Program-made: the position numbers and the translations under genes | The notes under the pieces: model-generated | The model's database searches: none | The model's input: the letters and a program-made list of their open reading frames with translations, nothing else | Told to the model about the DNA's origin: nothing | Shown: piece by piece, positions 23,634-32,735 of the stretch | How positions within the stretch are numbered: position 1 is the first letter of the stretch | How the letters are laid out: every line of letters begins with the position of its first letter | Source of the DNA: Anthropogastromicrobium aceti | GTDB lineage: Bacteria > Bacillota > Clostridia > Lachnospirales > Lachnospiraceae | Strand: one strand, 5' to 3' | Assembly: GCF_025567095.1 (NCBI RefSeq) | Contig: NZ_JAOQJH010000001.1 | Length of the DNA stretch: 64,000 nt

Positions 23634-24929
23634 ATGAGAAAGAAATTAACAGCAGTCCTTCCGGCAGCAGCTATGTTTGCATATGCGCTTGCAGGAACTA
23701 CAGGAATTGCACAGAATGTTTACGCAGCAGATGAAGAGGAGACATTAACAGTATGGTGTTGGGATCCTACATTCAACGTATATGCAATGAAGCAGGCTGA
23801 GGCTGCATACCAGAAGGATCACCCGAATTTCAAGCTTGACATTCAGGAGAAGGTTTACTCTGATATTGAGCAGAGCCTGATTACAGCAGCAGAGGCTGGT
23901 ACATATGATACACTGCCAGATATCTTTTTAATGCAGGATTATTCTTTCCATAAGAATGTAACTAATTATCCGGAGATTTTCACTGAGTTAACAGATTCAG
24001 GAATTGATTTTTCACAGTTCTCAGCAGGTAAGCTGGCAGACTCTACAGTAGATGAAAAGAATTATGGTGTTCCGTTTGATAATGGTGCGACCATCATGGC
24101 AATTCGTTCTGATATGGTAGAGAAGGCTGGACTTAAGGTAGAAGATTTCATGGATACTACATGGTCTGAATTTATCGAGCTGGCAAAGAAGGTAGTAGAA
24201 GCAAATGATGTTCCGATGCTGACAAGCTCAGGCGGTTCAGAGATCGTAATTGAGATGCTGCAGTCTGCAGGCGCATCTCCGATTGTAGATGGCGAAGTTA
24301 AACTTGTAGATAACGAAGCACTGAAGGCAGCAATTGAAGTATATAAGCAACTGATCGACGAGGGTATCATGGTAGACTACACTGACTGGGATCAGTATAT
24401 CGCTTCCATGAACAAGGGAACAGCAGCAGGCGTTATTCAGGGATGCTGGATCATGTCTTCCATTCAGGCAGCAGAGGATCAGTCTGGTAAGTGGGCGATC
24501 GTAAATATGCCGGCACTTGATGATATCGAGGGAGCAACAAACTACGCAAACTGTGGCGGTGCGAGCTGGGCAGTATCTTCTAACTGCAAGAATACAGAAC
24601 TTGCTTTTGATTTCTTGAACTCTACTTTTGGCGCAGATGTTGATCTTTACGATGATCTGCTTGTAAATGCAGGTGCAATCGCAAGTTATCTGCCAGCTGC
24701 AGAGTCTGATGTATACAATGAGACTTCTGATTTCTACGGCGGACAGGCTGTATATAAGGATATCGTTGAATTTGCAGGACAGGTTCCGGGAATTGATTAT
24801 GGCGCATATTATTCTGATATCAGAAGTGCACTGACGGATGCTGTTACGAATGTGGTTCAGAATGATGCTGACATTGATGAAGAGATTCAGAATGCACAGG
24901 ATACCGTTGAGTTTAACATTAGCGAGTAA
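23634..24929 (+). CDS. ABC transporter sugar-binding protein (CUT1 type)
   Basis: 431 aa. Extracellular solute-binding protein family 1: ETLTVWCWDPTFNVYAMKQA, LPDIFLMQDYSF, YGVPFDNGATIMAIRSD and GVIQGCWIMSS fit this family. The signal peptide (about 31 residues, ending NVYA before ADEEE) has no lipobox cysteine, unlike most Gram-positive binding proteins. Two permease genes follow; no ATPase is encoded nearby, as is common when a shared MsmK-type ATPase serves many importers. A hairpin after it probably raises its level relative to the permeases. Confidence 0.92.
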   Translation: MRKKLTAVLPAAAMFAYALAGTTGIAQNVYAADEEETLTVWCWDPTFNVYAMKQAEAAYQKDHPNFKLDIQEKVYSDIEQSLITAAEAGTYDTLPDIFLMQDYSFHKNVTNYPEIFTELTDSGIDFSQFSAGKLADSTVDEKNYGVPFDNGATIMAIRSDMVEKAGLKVEDFMDTTWSEFIELAKKVVEANDVPMLTSSGGSEIVIEMLQSAGASPIVDGEVKLVDNEALKAAIEVYKQLIDEGIMVDYTDWDQYIASMNKGTAAGVIQGCWIMSSIQAAEDQSGKWAIVNMPALDDIEGATNYANCGGASWAVSSNCKNTELAFDFLNSTFGADVDLYDDLLVNAGAIASYLPAAESDVYNETSDFYGGQAVYKDIVEFAGQVPGIDYGAYYSDIRSALTDAVTNVVQNDADIDEEIQNAQDTVEFNISE

Positions 24930-24945
24930 TTAAGGAAATTCTGGT

Positions 24946-24978
24946 ACCGGGAATGCAGTGCGTTCCCGGTATATTTTT
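24946..24978 (+). terminator. Attenuating terminator between binding-protein and permease genes
   Basis: ACCGGGAA and TTCCCGGT flank 9 nt, followed by ATATTTTTATC. The partial T-tract fits incomplete termination, giving more binding protein than permease. Confidence 0.7.
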
Positions 24979-25085
24979 ATCATCATATTTGCCATAAAAA
25001 TTGAATTTCTGCTTTAATACAGACATCTACAGAAAGCATTTTTGCATGGCTCTGAATAATTACAAAATAGAAAGGCGTGGTTAAC

Positions 25086-25976
25086 GTGAAAAGACAAAAA
25101 ACAAAGATGAGCCTGGAAAAAAGACATAATCTTACAGGATGGTTTTTCTTAATTCCAGCCGCACTTCTCATTTTTATATTCTGCTTTTATCCGATGGTGC
25201 AGGCATTTGTGCTTTCTTTTTCAAAAAAGGGTACAGGTGGTGCAAGCACTTTTGCAGGATTGGCAAATTATAAGAGAATTTTAAAAGATAAAACATTCCA
25301 GCAATGCTTGTTTAATACCGTATTTTACTTTCTGATCCAAGTGCCGATTATGTTAATTTTGGCACTTTGTCTTGCTCAGCTTCTGAATAATCCAAAGATT
25401 AAAGGAAAAAGTATTTTCCGTACATTGATTTTCCTTCCATGTGCGACATCACTTGTATCATATTCTATGATTTTCAAATCCTTGTTTGCACAGGATGGTC
25501 TTGTTAACAATGTTATTGCAGCGATTGGTTTGACACCAGTAAATTGGTTCCAAGATGCATGGGCAGCACGCTTTGTAATTGTAATTGCATTGATTTGGCG
25601 ATGGACTGGCTACAATATGGTATTTTATCTTGCTGGATTGCAGAATATTGATTATTCAGTCTATGAGGCAAGCTACATTGACGGTGCAAGTCCATTCAAG
25701 CAGTTTACACGTATCACCATTCCACTGTTAAAGCCGACCATTTTGTTAACTGCAATTATGTCCACATCAGGAACATTGCAGTTGTTTGATGAGTCAGTGA
25801 ACCTGACGGGCGGAGGTCCAGGAAAATCGACTATGACACTGGCACATTATGTTTATAATATTTCCTTTGTAGAGACACCAAAATTTAATTATGCCGCAGC
25901 AATTTCGGTATTTATTTTGGTAAGCGTGGCAATTCTGTCAGCGATTCAGATGAAAGTAGGTGATAAACGTGACTAA
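25086..25976 (+). CDS. ABC sugar transporter permease, MalF/UgpA type
   Basis: 296 aa with six membrane helices (GWFFLIPAALLIFIFCFYP first). The EAA loop, which docks on the ATPase, reads YEASYIDGASPFKQFTRITI. The start is taken as GTG at 25086, with GAAAGG ten bases upstream; GTG 25077 and ATG 25107 are alternatives. The second permease overlaps its end, with the same GTG-GTG arrangement. Confidence 0.9.
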   Translation: MKRQKTKMSLEKRHNLTGWFFLIPAALLIFIFCFYPMVQAFVLSFSKKGTGGASTFAGLANYKRILKDKTFQQCLFNTVFYFLIQVPIMLILALCLAQLLNNPKIKGKSIFRTLIFLPCATSLVSYSMIFKSLFAQDGLVNNVIAAIGLTPVNWFQDAWAARFVIVIALIWRWTGYNMVFYLAGLQNIDYSVYEASYIDGASPFKQFTRITIPLLKPTILLTAIMSTSGTLQLFDESVNLTGGGPGKSTMTLAHYVYNISFVETPKFNYAAAISVFILVSVAILSAIQMKVGDKRD

Positions 25977-26775
25977 AGTAAAAACAACAATATCCTATGT
26001 GATTTTGGTTCTTGCAAGTTTTCTGTCAGCGTTTCCTCTATATTATATGATATCAGGTGCGACAAACGCCAGCATCGACATTGTTAGAGGAAAACTGATT
26101 CCTGGAACTCATCTGTTGGAAAATTATAGGACATTGATTGAGACACAAAATTTAGGTCTTGCAATGTTTAACTCTTTTAGAAATGCGATTGTAATAACGG
26201 TAATCTCACTTCTTGTCTGCTCAATTGCAGGTTACGGTTTTGAGATTTATCATGATAAGGGAAAGGATATTTTAATGAATATCCTTCTGCTTGCAATGAT
26301 GCTTCCGTTTGTTGCTATTATGATTCCATTATTTAAGCTGTTTGCATCATGGAAGCTTGTAAATACTTGGATTGCACTGGCATTGCCTTCTATTTCGACG
26401 CCATTTTTGATTATGATGTTTCGTCAGGCAGCGAGATCTTTCCCTCATGATATTATTGAGGCTGCACGATTAGAGGGATTAAGCGAGATTAAGATTTTCT
26501 TTACGATGTTTATTCCTGTTATGAAATCTACCTATGGTGCAGCTATGACGGTAACATTTATGAATGCATGGAACAATTATCTGTGGCCAACAATTATCCT
26601 TCAGGATAAAAATGAGGTTACAATGCCGATGTTAGTAGCAAATTTAAAGAGTGGCTATAGTGTAGATTACGGAATGCTGATGTTAGGTGTACTGATCTGT
26701 ACACTGCCGACAGCGATTATTTTCCTTTGTCTGCAGAAGAGCTTTGCAAATGGAATTGCAGGAGCAGTAAAATAA
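25969..26775 (+). CDS. ABC sugar transporter permease, MalG/UgpE type
   Basis: 268 aa, six helices; the EAA loop is IEAARLEGLSEIKIFFTMFI. GTG at 25969 follows AGGTGA and overlaps the end of the first permease by 8 nt; GTG 25960 is an alternative. It heterodimerises with the upstream permease. The stop codon overlaps the next start (TAATG). Confidence 0.9.
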   Translation: MTKVKTTISYVILVLASFLSAFPLYYMISGATNASIDIVRGKLIPGTHLLENYRTLIETQNLGLAMFNSFRNAIVITVISLLVCSIAGYGFEIYHDKGKDILMNILLLAMMLPFVAIMIPLFKLFASWKLVNTWIALALPSISTPFLIMMFRQAARSFPHDIIEAARLEGLSEIKIFFTMFIPVMKSTYGAAMTVTFMNAWNNYLWPTIILQDKNEVTMPMLVANLKSGYSVDYGMLMLGVLICTLPTAIIFLCLQKSFANGIAGAVK

Positions 26776-27227
26776 TGAAAAATAAGTATTGTCTGTATGA
26801 AAAAGATTGGCAAAAGGTAAAGGCTGCGCTTTTGCTGGCAAAAAACTTTGGTCTGATTCTTGACGACAGTTTAGAAGCGTTAGAAGAGCGCCGCAAAGAA
26901 AAAAATGAAGAGAACAGGCATAAGCAGGAAAAAGGGGAACTGTTTTATGGGCCATGTTTTTATACGCCACCGATGTATCTTCAATATGAGCTGACAAGAT
27001 TTCGCCTGGATTTTGTACAGCCATCTGAAAAAATCAAACAGCTGGGTGTTTGTCCATCCTTTACACGGGAAGAAAGACTGAATTTTTATGAAAATAATCA
27101 TGATCTTTTTGGACGTTACCATGGAGATTATTTCCCATTTGAGGATGTAGAGCAGATCATTGAGAAAAGATTGAGAGAGGAAGCATATGACAAACTCATT
27201 CAAAACATATTATGTCAGTCAGATTGA
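26775..27227 (+). CDS. Hypothetical protein of the carbohydrate operon (150 aa)
   Basis: No family recognised. ATG overlaps the upstream stop. Soluble and charged, with a central coiled stretch (LEALEERRKEKNEENRHKQEK) and a C-terminal part containing FYENNHDLFGRYHGDYFPFE. It overlaps the next gene by 41 nt, so it is tightly coupled to sugar uptake and lyase functions. Confidence 0.7.
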   Translation: MKNKYCLYEKDWQKVKAALLLAKNFGLILDDSLEALEERRKEKNEENRHKQEKGELFYGPCFYTPPMYLQYELTRFRLDFVQPSEKIKQLGVCPSFTREERLNFYENNHDLFGRYHGDYFPFEDVEQIIEKRLREEAYDKLIQNILCQSD

Positions 27228-28500
27228 CGGAAATGATACAAATGATGGTTTGAGCAAATCATCTGCATTTGCAACTTTGTTTGCTATTAACCGTTTGACG
27301 CTGAAGCCAGGAGATCGTGTGCTTTTAGCCAGGGGATCTGTTTTTGAAGGACAGTTTTTACAGATCAAAGACAGTGGAACAAAAGAATCTCCGATTGAGA
27401 TTGGTGCATATTTGCCAGAAGGCGGCGAGAAATTTTATGAGGAAGTATTGCCGGTGATTGCAGCAAATGGACAGGGAATCTGGTATCAGGATTATGGTAC
27501 AGAATTAGATTCGCCAACACATGTGTATCAGGGATATGTGTCATCAGCAGTGCTGCTGTACGATGCAGAATATATCTGGATTCATGATATTGAGATTACA
27601 AACAGTGCAGAGAACATCATTGGAGAAACATATAGTGCACCTTATAAGATGAATCGCACAGGAGTTGCTGTTACTGCAAGGGACAAGGGAGTAAGAAGTG
27701 GTATTCACCTGCAGAATCTTTATGTTCATGACGTTAATGGAAATGTTTACGATAAGCATATGAATAATGGCGGCATTTACATGACAGCATTAAAGCCGGC
27801 AAATGAAGATATTACAGGCGCAGCTCGTTTTTGTGATATTACAGTAGAAAGCTGCTTTGTCTACCGGACAAGCCGCTGGGGAATTGCAGTTGGATATACA
27901 TATGCACATGATAAATTTCAGGGAGCTATATTGGACGAAGAAGCATTTCTTAAGTATGGTCATGAACATGTGGTGGTTCGCAATAATTATGTCAAGGAAG
28001 CAGGCGGAGATGGCATTACAGCTATGTATGCGCTTCGTCCGCTTGTGGAACACAATATGACGGATTGTGTAGCACAGGAAATTAATGATCGTATTTATTG
28101 TTGTCCAAAAAATCGTGCAGGAAAGGTAGCGGCAGCCATTTGGCCATGGAAATGTAAGGATGCGCTGTTTCGTTACAATGAATCAGCGGATACGAGATTA
28201 AATCAGGATGGAATGGCTTATGATGCAGATTCTGGAGATGGAACGACATATGAATATAATTACAGCAGACAAAATGAAGGCGGATGTGTGATGTTTTGTC
28301 TTGATGAAGCAATTCATAATACTTTCAGTCACAATGTAAGTTATGATGATCTTGGAGGAACAATAAGTCCATCCTTGAATCCTGATGCATTGCTTTCTCA
28401 TAATATTTTCTATGTCAGAGAAGGTGTTCCATTTGTGAGAAATCAGATGGGCGGCGGAAACTATACTGAGGAAGAAAACCAAATTATTGTGTTGAAATAA
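27187..28500 (+). CDS. Right-handed parallel beta-helix protein, probable polysaccharide-active enzyme
   Basis: 437 aa. The start (YYVSQIDGNDTNDGLS) and repeated short strands with Asn/Gly turns (IWIHDIEITNSAENI, GIHLQNLYVHDVNGN, HVVVRNNYVKEAGGDGI) are typical of pectate-lyase-like beta-helices. There is no signal peptide, so it acts on imported oligosaccharides inside the cell. Together with the heparinase II/III-like gene it suggests uronate- or aminosugar-containing substrates. The exact reaction (lyase, hydrolase or epimerase) is not determinable here. Confidence 0.78.
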   Translation: MTNSFKTYYVSQIDGNDTNDGLSKSSAFATLFAINRLTLKPGDRVLLARGSVFEGQFLQIKDSGTKESPIEIGAYLPEGGEKFYEEVLPVIAANGQGIWYQDYGTELDSPTHVYQGYVSSAVLLYDAEYIWIHDIEITNSAENIIGETYSAPYKMNRTGVAVTARDKGVRSGIHLQNLYVHDVNGNVYDKHMNNGGIYMTALKPANEDITGAARFCDITVESCFVYRTSRWGIAVGYTYAHDKFQGAILDEEAFLKYGHEHVVVRNNYVKEAGGDGITAMYALRPLVEHNMTDCVAQEINDRIYCCPKNRAGKVAAAIWPWKCKDALFRYNESADTRLNQDGMAYDADSGDGTTYEYNYSRQNEGGCVMFCLDEAIHNTFSHNVSYDDLGGTISPSLNPDALLSHNIFYVREGVPFVRNQMGGGNYTEEENQIIVLK

Positions 28501-28554
28501 GAGCAGTAAAACAAAAAGAGAATGAGAAAATTTTCGATAGGAGGATAACGTAAG

Positions 28555-30717
28555 ATGAGCCAGACAAAGGGAAGAGTTACGATTCCGACCAATCTAGACG
28601 TTGTACCAGAAACAATTGAACTAATGAAACGCTGGGGAGCGGATGCAATACGTGACTGTGATGGAACTGAATTTCCAGAGGAATTGACAAAAACGGGTGC
28701 AAAAATTTATGCGACTTATTATACAACAAGAAAAGATAATGAGTGGGCAAAGGCAAATCCAGATGAGGTGCAGCAGTGCTATGTGATGACAGCCTTTTAT
28801 ACAGCGGTTGACAAAGAACTTTCCATCCCGCTTATGAAGGGAATATCAGATGAACTGATGAAGGTCAATACAAGAGATGATATCAAAAGATGGTGGGAAG
28901 TTATTGATCGTTCAACAGGTGAGATCGTGCCGACAACGAATTGGAATTATCAGGAAGAGACTGGCTATGTGGTGATCTGCGACGCTGTGCCATTCCATGA
29001 ATATACGGTTAGCTTTTTAGCATATATTATCTGGGACCCAGTTCATATGTATAATGCAGTAACAAATGAATGGAAGGATTTTGAGCATCAGATTACTTTT
29101 GATGTGCGCCAGCCAAAGACACATAAGTATTCATTAGAGCGTCTTCGCAAGTATTGTGAAGAACATCCATATGTGAATGTTATTCGTTATACAACATTTT
29201 TCCATCAGTTTACTCTTATGTTTGACGAGTTAAAGAGAGAAAAATATGTGGATTGGTATGGTTATTCTGCATCAGTCAGTCCTTATATTTTAGAGCAGTT
29301 TGAAAAAGAGGTGGGTTATCCATTCCGTCCGGAGTATATAATCGATCAGGGATATTATAATAACCAGTATCGCGTTCCGAGCAAGGAATTTAAAGATTTC
29401 CAGGCATTCCAGCGCAGAGAAGTAGCAAAGCTGGCAAAGGAAATGGTAGATATTACTCACGAGTGCGGTAAAGAAGCCATGATGTTTTTAGGCGATCATT
29501 GGATTGGAACAGAACCGTTTATGGAAGAGTTTGCTACAATTGGACTCGATGCAGTTGTAGGAAGCGTTGGAAATGGAAGTACATTGCGTCTGATTTCTGA
29601 TATTAAGGGCGTAAAATATACAGAAGGCCGTTTCCTGCCTTACTTCTTCCCAGATACATTCCATGAGAATGGAGATCCAGTGAAGGAAGCAAAGGAAAAC
29701 TGGATTACAGCAAGACGTGCTATTTTAAGAAAACCGATTGATCGCATCGGATATGGCGGCTACTTAAAACTGACACTCGATTTCCCTGAATTTTTACAGT
29801 ATGTTGAGGATGTATGTAATGAGTTTCGTGAGTTATATGAAAATGCAAAGGGAACGACACCATATTGCGTGAAAAAGGTGGCAGTGCTCAATAGTTGGGG
29901 CAAGATTCGTAGCTGGGGATGTCATATGGTACATCATGCGCTGTATCAGAAGCAAAATTATAGCTATGCTGGAATTATTGAGGCACTTAGCGGAGCACCA
30001 TTTGATGTTTGCTTCATTTCATTTGATGATATTCTTCAAAATCCGCATATATTAAAGGATATTGATGTTATTATCAATGTTGGAGATGGTGACACAGCTC
30101 ATACTGGTGGAAGTGTTTGGGAAAATCCCCAAATCTCATCTGCAATTCGTGAATTTGTTTACAATGGAGGTGGATTTATTGGTGTTGGTGAACCATCTGG
30201 TCATCAATTCCAGGGTCATTTCTTACAGCTGGCGGATTTGATTGGTGTTGAGAAAGAGACAGGATTTACTTTGAATTACGATAAGTATAACTGGGAAGAA
30301 CATCAGGATCATTTCATTCTTGCCGATACAACAAAGCCGGTAGACTTTGGAGAGGGAAAGAAGAGTATGTACGCATATGCCGGTACAGAAATTCTTGTAC
30401 AGCGTGAAAAGGAAGTACAGATGGCTGTAAATGAGTTTGGTAAGGGTCGAAGCGTATATATTAGCGGTCTGCCATATAATTTTGAGAACAGCCGTATCTT
30501 ATATCGAAGCATTTTGTGGAGTGCGCATGGTGAGGCTGTTTTAAATCAGTGGTTTAGCACAAACTTTAATGTAGAAGTCCATGCTTATGTAAAGAATGGA
30601 AAATTCTGCGTGGTGAATAATACTTATGAGCCACAGAAGACTACTGTTTACCGCGGTGACAAAAGCAGCTTTGAGTTGGAAATGGCGCCGAATGAGATTA
30701 AGTGGTACATGATTTAA
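28555..30717 (+). CDS. GH112 family phosphorylase (galactosyl-HexNAc / galactosyl-rhamnose phosphorylase)
   Basis: 720 aa, the usual GH112 length. Hallmarks: KGRVTIPTNLDVVPETIELM, WGADAIRDCDGTEFPEE, the TIM barrel with WYGYSASVSPYILEQF and MMFLGDHWIGTEPF, and a C-terminal glutamine-amidotransferase-like domain (DVIINVGDGDTAHTGGS). The family phosphorolyses beta-galactosides: lacto-N-biose/galacto-N-biose or D-galactosyl-beta-1,4-L-rhamnose, giving galactose 1-phosphate. Sequence reading alone does not separate these specificities. It is cytoplasmic and follows the importer genes, so it probably cleaves the imported disaccharide. Confidence 0.9.
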   Translation: MSQTKGRVTIPTNLDVVPETIELMKRWGADAIRDCDGTEFPEELTKTGAKIYATYYTTRKDNEWAKANPDEVQQCYVMTAFYTAVDKELSIPLMKGISDELMKVNTRDDIKRWWEVIDRSTGEIVPTTNWNYQEETGYVVICDAVPFHEYTVSFLAYIIWDPVHMYNAVTNEWKDFEHQITFDVRQPKTHKYSLERLRKYCEEHPYVNVIRYTTFFHQFTLMFDELKREKYVDWYGYSASVSPYILEQFEKEVGYPFRPEYIIDQGYYNNQYRVPSKEFKDFQAFQRREVAKLAKEMVDITHECGKEAMMFLGDHWIGTEPFMEEFATIGLDAVVGSVGNGSTLRLISDIKGVKYTEGRFLPYFFPDTFHENGDPVKEAKENWITARRAILRKPIDRIGYGGYLKLTLDFPEFLQYVEDVCNEFRELYENAKGTTPYCVKKVAVLNSWGKIRSWGCHMVHHALYQKQNYSYAGIIEALSGAPFDVCFISFDDILQNPHILKDIDVIINVGDGDTAHTGGSVWENPQISSAIREFVYNGGGFIGVGEPSGHQFQGHFLQLADLIGVEKETGFTLNYDKYNWEEHQDHFILADTTKPVDFGEGKKSMYAYAGTEILVQREKEVQMAVNEFGKGRSVYISGLPYNFENSRILYRSILWSAHGEAVLNQWFSTNFNVEVHAYVKNGKFCVVNNTYEPQKTTVYRGDKSSFELEMAPNEIKWYMI

Positions 30718-30727
30718 CAAAATAATA

Positions 30728-30797
30728 AAAAGACTTTCTAAAACAATCATAACGTACATATGCTAGTATGACGAGATTTGTTTTAGGGAGTCTTTTT
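30728..30797 (+). terminator. Hairpin terminator overlapping the start of the S8 protease gene
   Basis: AAAAGACT pairs with AGTCTTTT and CTAAAACA with TGTTTTAG, separated by a two-base mismatch. The 3' arm contains the AGGGAG ribosome site of the next gene, and the T-tract contains its TTG start codon. Confidence 0.7.
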
Positions 30798-32557
30798 TGA
30801 ACTGTCAGGATCAGATTTATTCAGAGGAATATATTGATTTTATTGGGAATCGAAGTCTTATTGAGTCAAAGTATACGCTTGATTGCAAACAACCATTAGG
30901 TGCTAGGTTTGCATCTCTTTACCTGAAGCTTTCGGATGGATATGAAGATGGAACTGTCTATGGCTATTATAACATTCCAAAGCTGTTTGGTTTGCAGGAT
31001 ACAGGAAGTATGGAATCATCTGGTATTTTGCAGGTAAGGGAAAATCCATATCTTAAGCTTGATGGAAGTGGTGTTTTGATTGGATTTGTGGATACGGGAA
31101 TTGATTATGCAGGTTCCATTTTTCTAAAACAAGATGGAACAACTAGAGTAACAGCAATCTGGGATCAGACAATACCGGCCGGAAGCCCAATCAGACTGCC
31201 TGCGCAGCCAGAGCTTCCAGAGACGCCAGAGAACATTACAAGAACGCCGGAAGGATTTTTATATGGAAGCGAATTTACGCATGAGCAGTTAAACGCAGCA
31301 GTAAAAATGGCAGATGCTTATGAAGGAATTTCGTCAAGGGATGAAAATGGGCATGGAACTTTTTTGGCTTCTATAGCGGCAGGAAATGAGCTGCCAGATG
31401 GAAGCTTTACTGGTGCAGCGCCAAAAGCAGATATTGCAATGGTAAAGTTAAAGCCTGCTAAGAATCGTTTGCGAGCTTATTATCAGATTAAAGAGGATGC
31501 GGTGGCCTATCAGGAAAATGATATTATGGCAGGTGTTCTTTATCTTGTATCGCTGGCAAAGAAGCGTCAACAGCCACTTGTGATTTGTCTGGGACTGGGA
31601 ACGAATGCTGGATCACATCGAGGCGGCTTGCCGCTTGCAAGAATGCTTGAAGAGCTTGGAAGTTCAGTTGGCATCATAATTGTGGCAGGAACAGGAAATG
31701 AGACATCAAGAGGTCATCATTTTGAAGGACAAATTTCATCAGAAAGCGGATATGAGGATGTAGAGATCCGTGTGGCAGAGGGAGAGAATGGCTTCTTTCT
31801 TGAATTGTGGGCAAGTGCACCAGAAACATATTCAATTGCGATACGTTCTCCGAATGGAGAAGTAATTCCAAGAATATATGTGAGGCCAGGGCGCATTGAA
31901 ATTTTAAATTTTGCACTGGCACAGACAAGAGTAGAGGTTTCTTACAGACTCTCTGTTACGGGAACAGGTGAGTTTCTTGCACTGCTTCGTTTTATTAATA
32001 TTACACCAGGTGTCTGGACAGTACGTGTATATAATGATCTTTTTATAACAGGTCATTATCATATGTGGCTTCCGATAGAATCATTTTTGAGGCAGGATAC
32101 TGTATTCCTTCGTCCTTCAGAATTTATAACGCTTACTTCGCCGTCTGATGCAGCAAATGTGATTTCAGTCAGCAATTACAATTATCAAAATAATAGTGTT
32201 TACTTGTATTCAGGGCGTGGCTATACTACAGATGGAAGGATTTGTCCGGATTTGGCGGCGCCTGGCGTTGGAATTGAAGGCTTTACATCGTCATTATCAG
32301 GTGTGGGAAATGAACTTCGTCGTGTGCAAAGAAGTGGTTCAAGTGTCGCAGCAGCACATATGGCGGGTGCAGCGGCATTATTTTGTCAGTGGACAAGAGA
32401 AAGTGGGATTCACTATTTTAGCAGTACAGACGTAAAGACGTATTTTATAAGAGGTGCAAAAAGAGATTCATCGAGAACATATCCTAATAGGGAATGGGGA
32501 TTTGGAACGCTTGATTTGTATGGTGTTTTTAGAAATCTTCAGACGCAGATTTTCTGA
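30797..32557 (+). CDS. S8 family (subtilisin-like) peptidase, clostridial Csp-like
   Basis: 586 aa, TTG start. The catalytic triad is complete: D99 in GFVDTGIDY, H186 in NGHGTFLAS and S516 in SGSSVAAAH. An insert of about 150 residues with a jelly-roll-like beta domain sits before the serine region, as in Csp proteases. No signal peptide. Csp-type enzymes process germination proteins in clostridia, but many Lachnospiraceae carry related proteases of unknown role. Its position inside the sugar locus looks incidental. Confidence 0.87.
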   Translation: MNCQDQIYSEEYIDFIGNRSLIESKYTLDCKQPLGARFASLYLKLSDGYEDGTVYGYYNIPKLFGLQDTGSMESSGILQVRENPYLKLDGSGVLIGFVDTGIDYAGSIFLKQDGTTRVTAIWDQTIPAGSPIRLPAQPELPETPENITRTPEGFLYGSEFTHEQLNAAVKMADAYEGISSRDENGHGTFLASIAAGNELPDGSFTGAAPKADIAMVKLKPAKNRLRAYYQIKEDAVAYQENDIMAGVLYLVSLAKKRQQPLVICLGLGTNAGSHRGGLPLARMLEELGSSVGIIIVAGTGNETSRGHHFEGQISSESGYEDVEIRVAEGENGFFLELWASAPETYSIAIRSPNGEVIPRIYVRPGRIEILNFALAQTRVEVSYRLSVTGTGEFLALLRFINITPGVWTVRVYNDLFITGHYHMWLPIESFLRQDTVFLRPSEFITLTSPSDAANVISVSNYNYQNNSVYLYSGRGYTTDGRICPDLAAPGVGIEGFTSSLSGVGNELRRVQRSGSSVAAAHMAGAAALFCQWTRESGIHYFSSTDVKTYFIRGAKRDSSRTYPNREWGFGTLDLYGVFRNLQTQIF

Positions 32558-32614
32558 AGTCGTTATAATTCACGCGTAATGTGAACTGTAACCTGAATTC
32601 TAGTAAAAAAATAC

Positions 32615-32643
32615 TGTACAGATTCGAGAAAAAGAGGTATAAT
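32615..32643 (+). promoter_or_regulatory. Sigma-A promoter of the heparinase II/III-like gene
   Basis: TGTACA (32615-32620), 17 nt, TATAAT (32638-32643), 93 nt before the start codon. Confidence 0.6.
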
Positions 32644-32735
32644 GTTAATAGATATTTCGGTAAAAATGGCGAAAAATCTGTTAAAAAGAAAAATTATTAT
32701 GCATCAGACGAAAGGGATGAAAGGAGAAAATCAAT

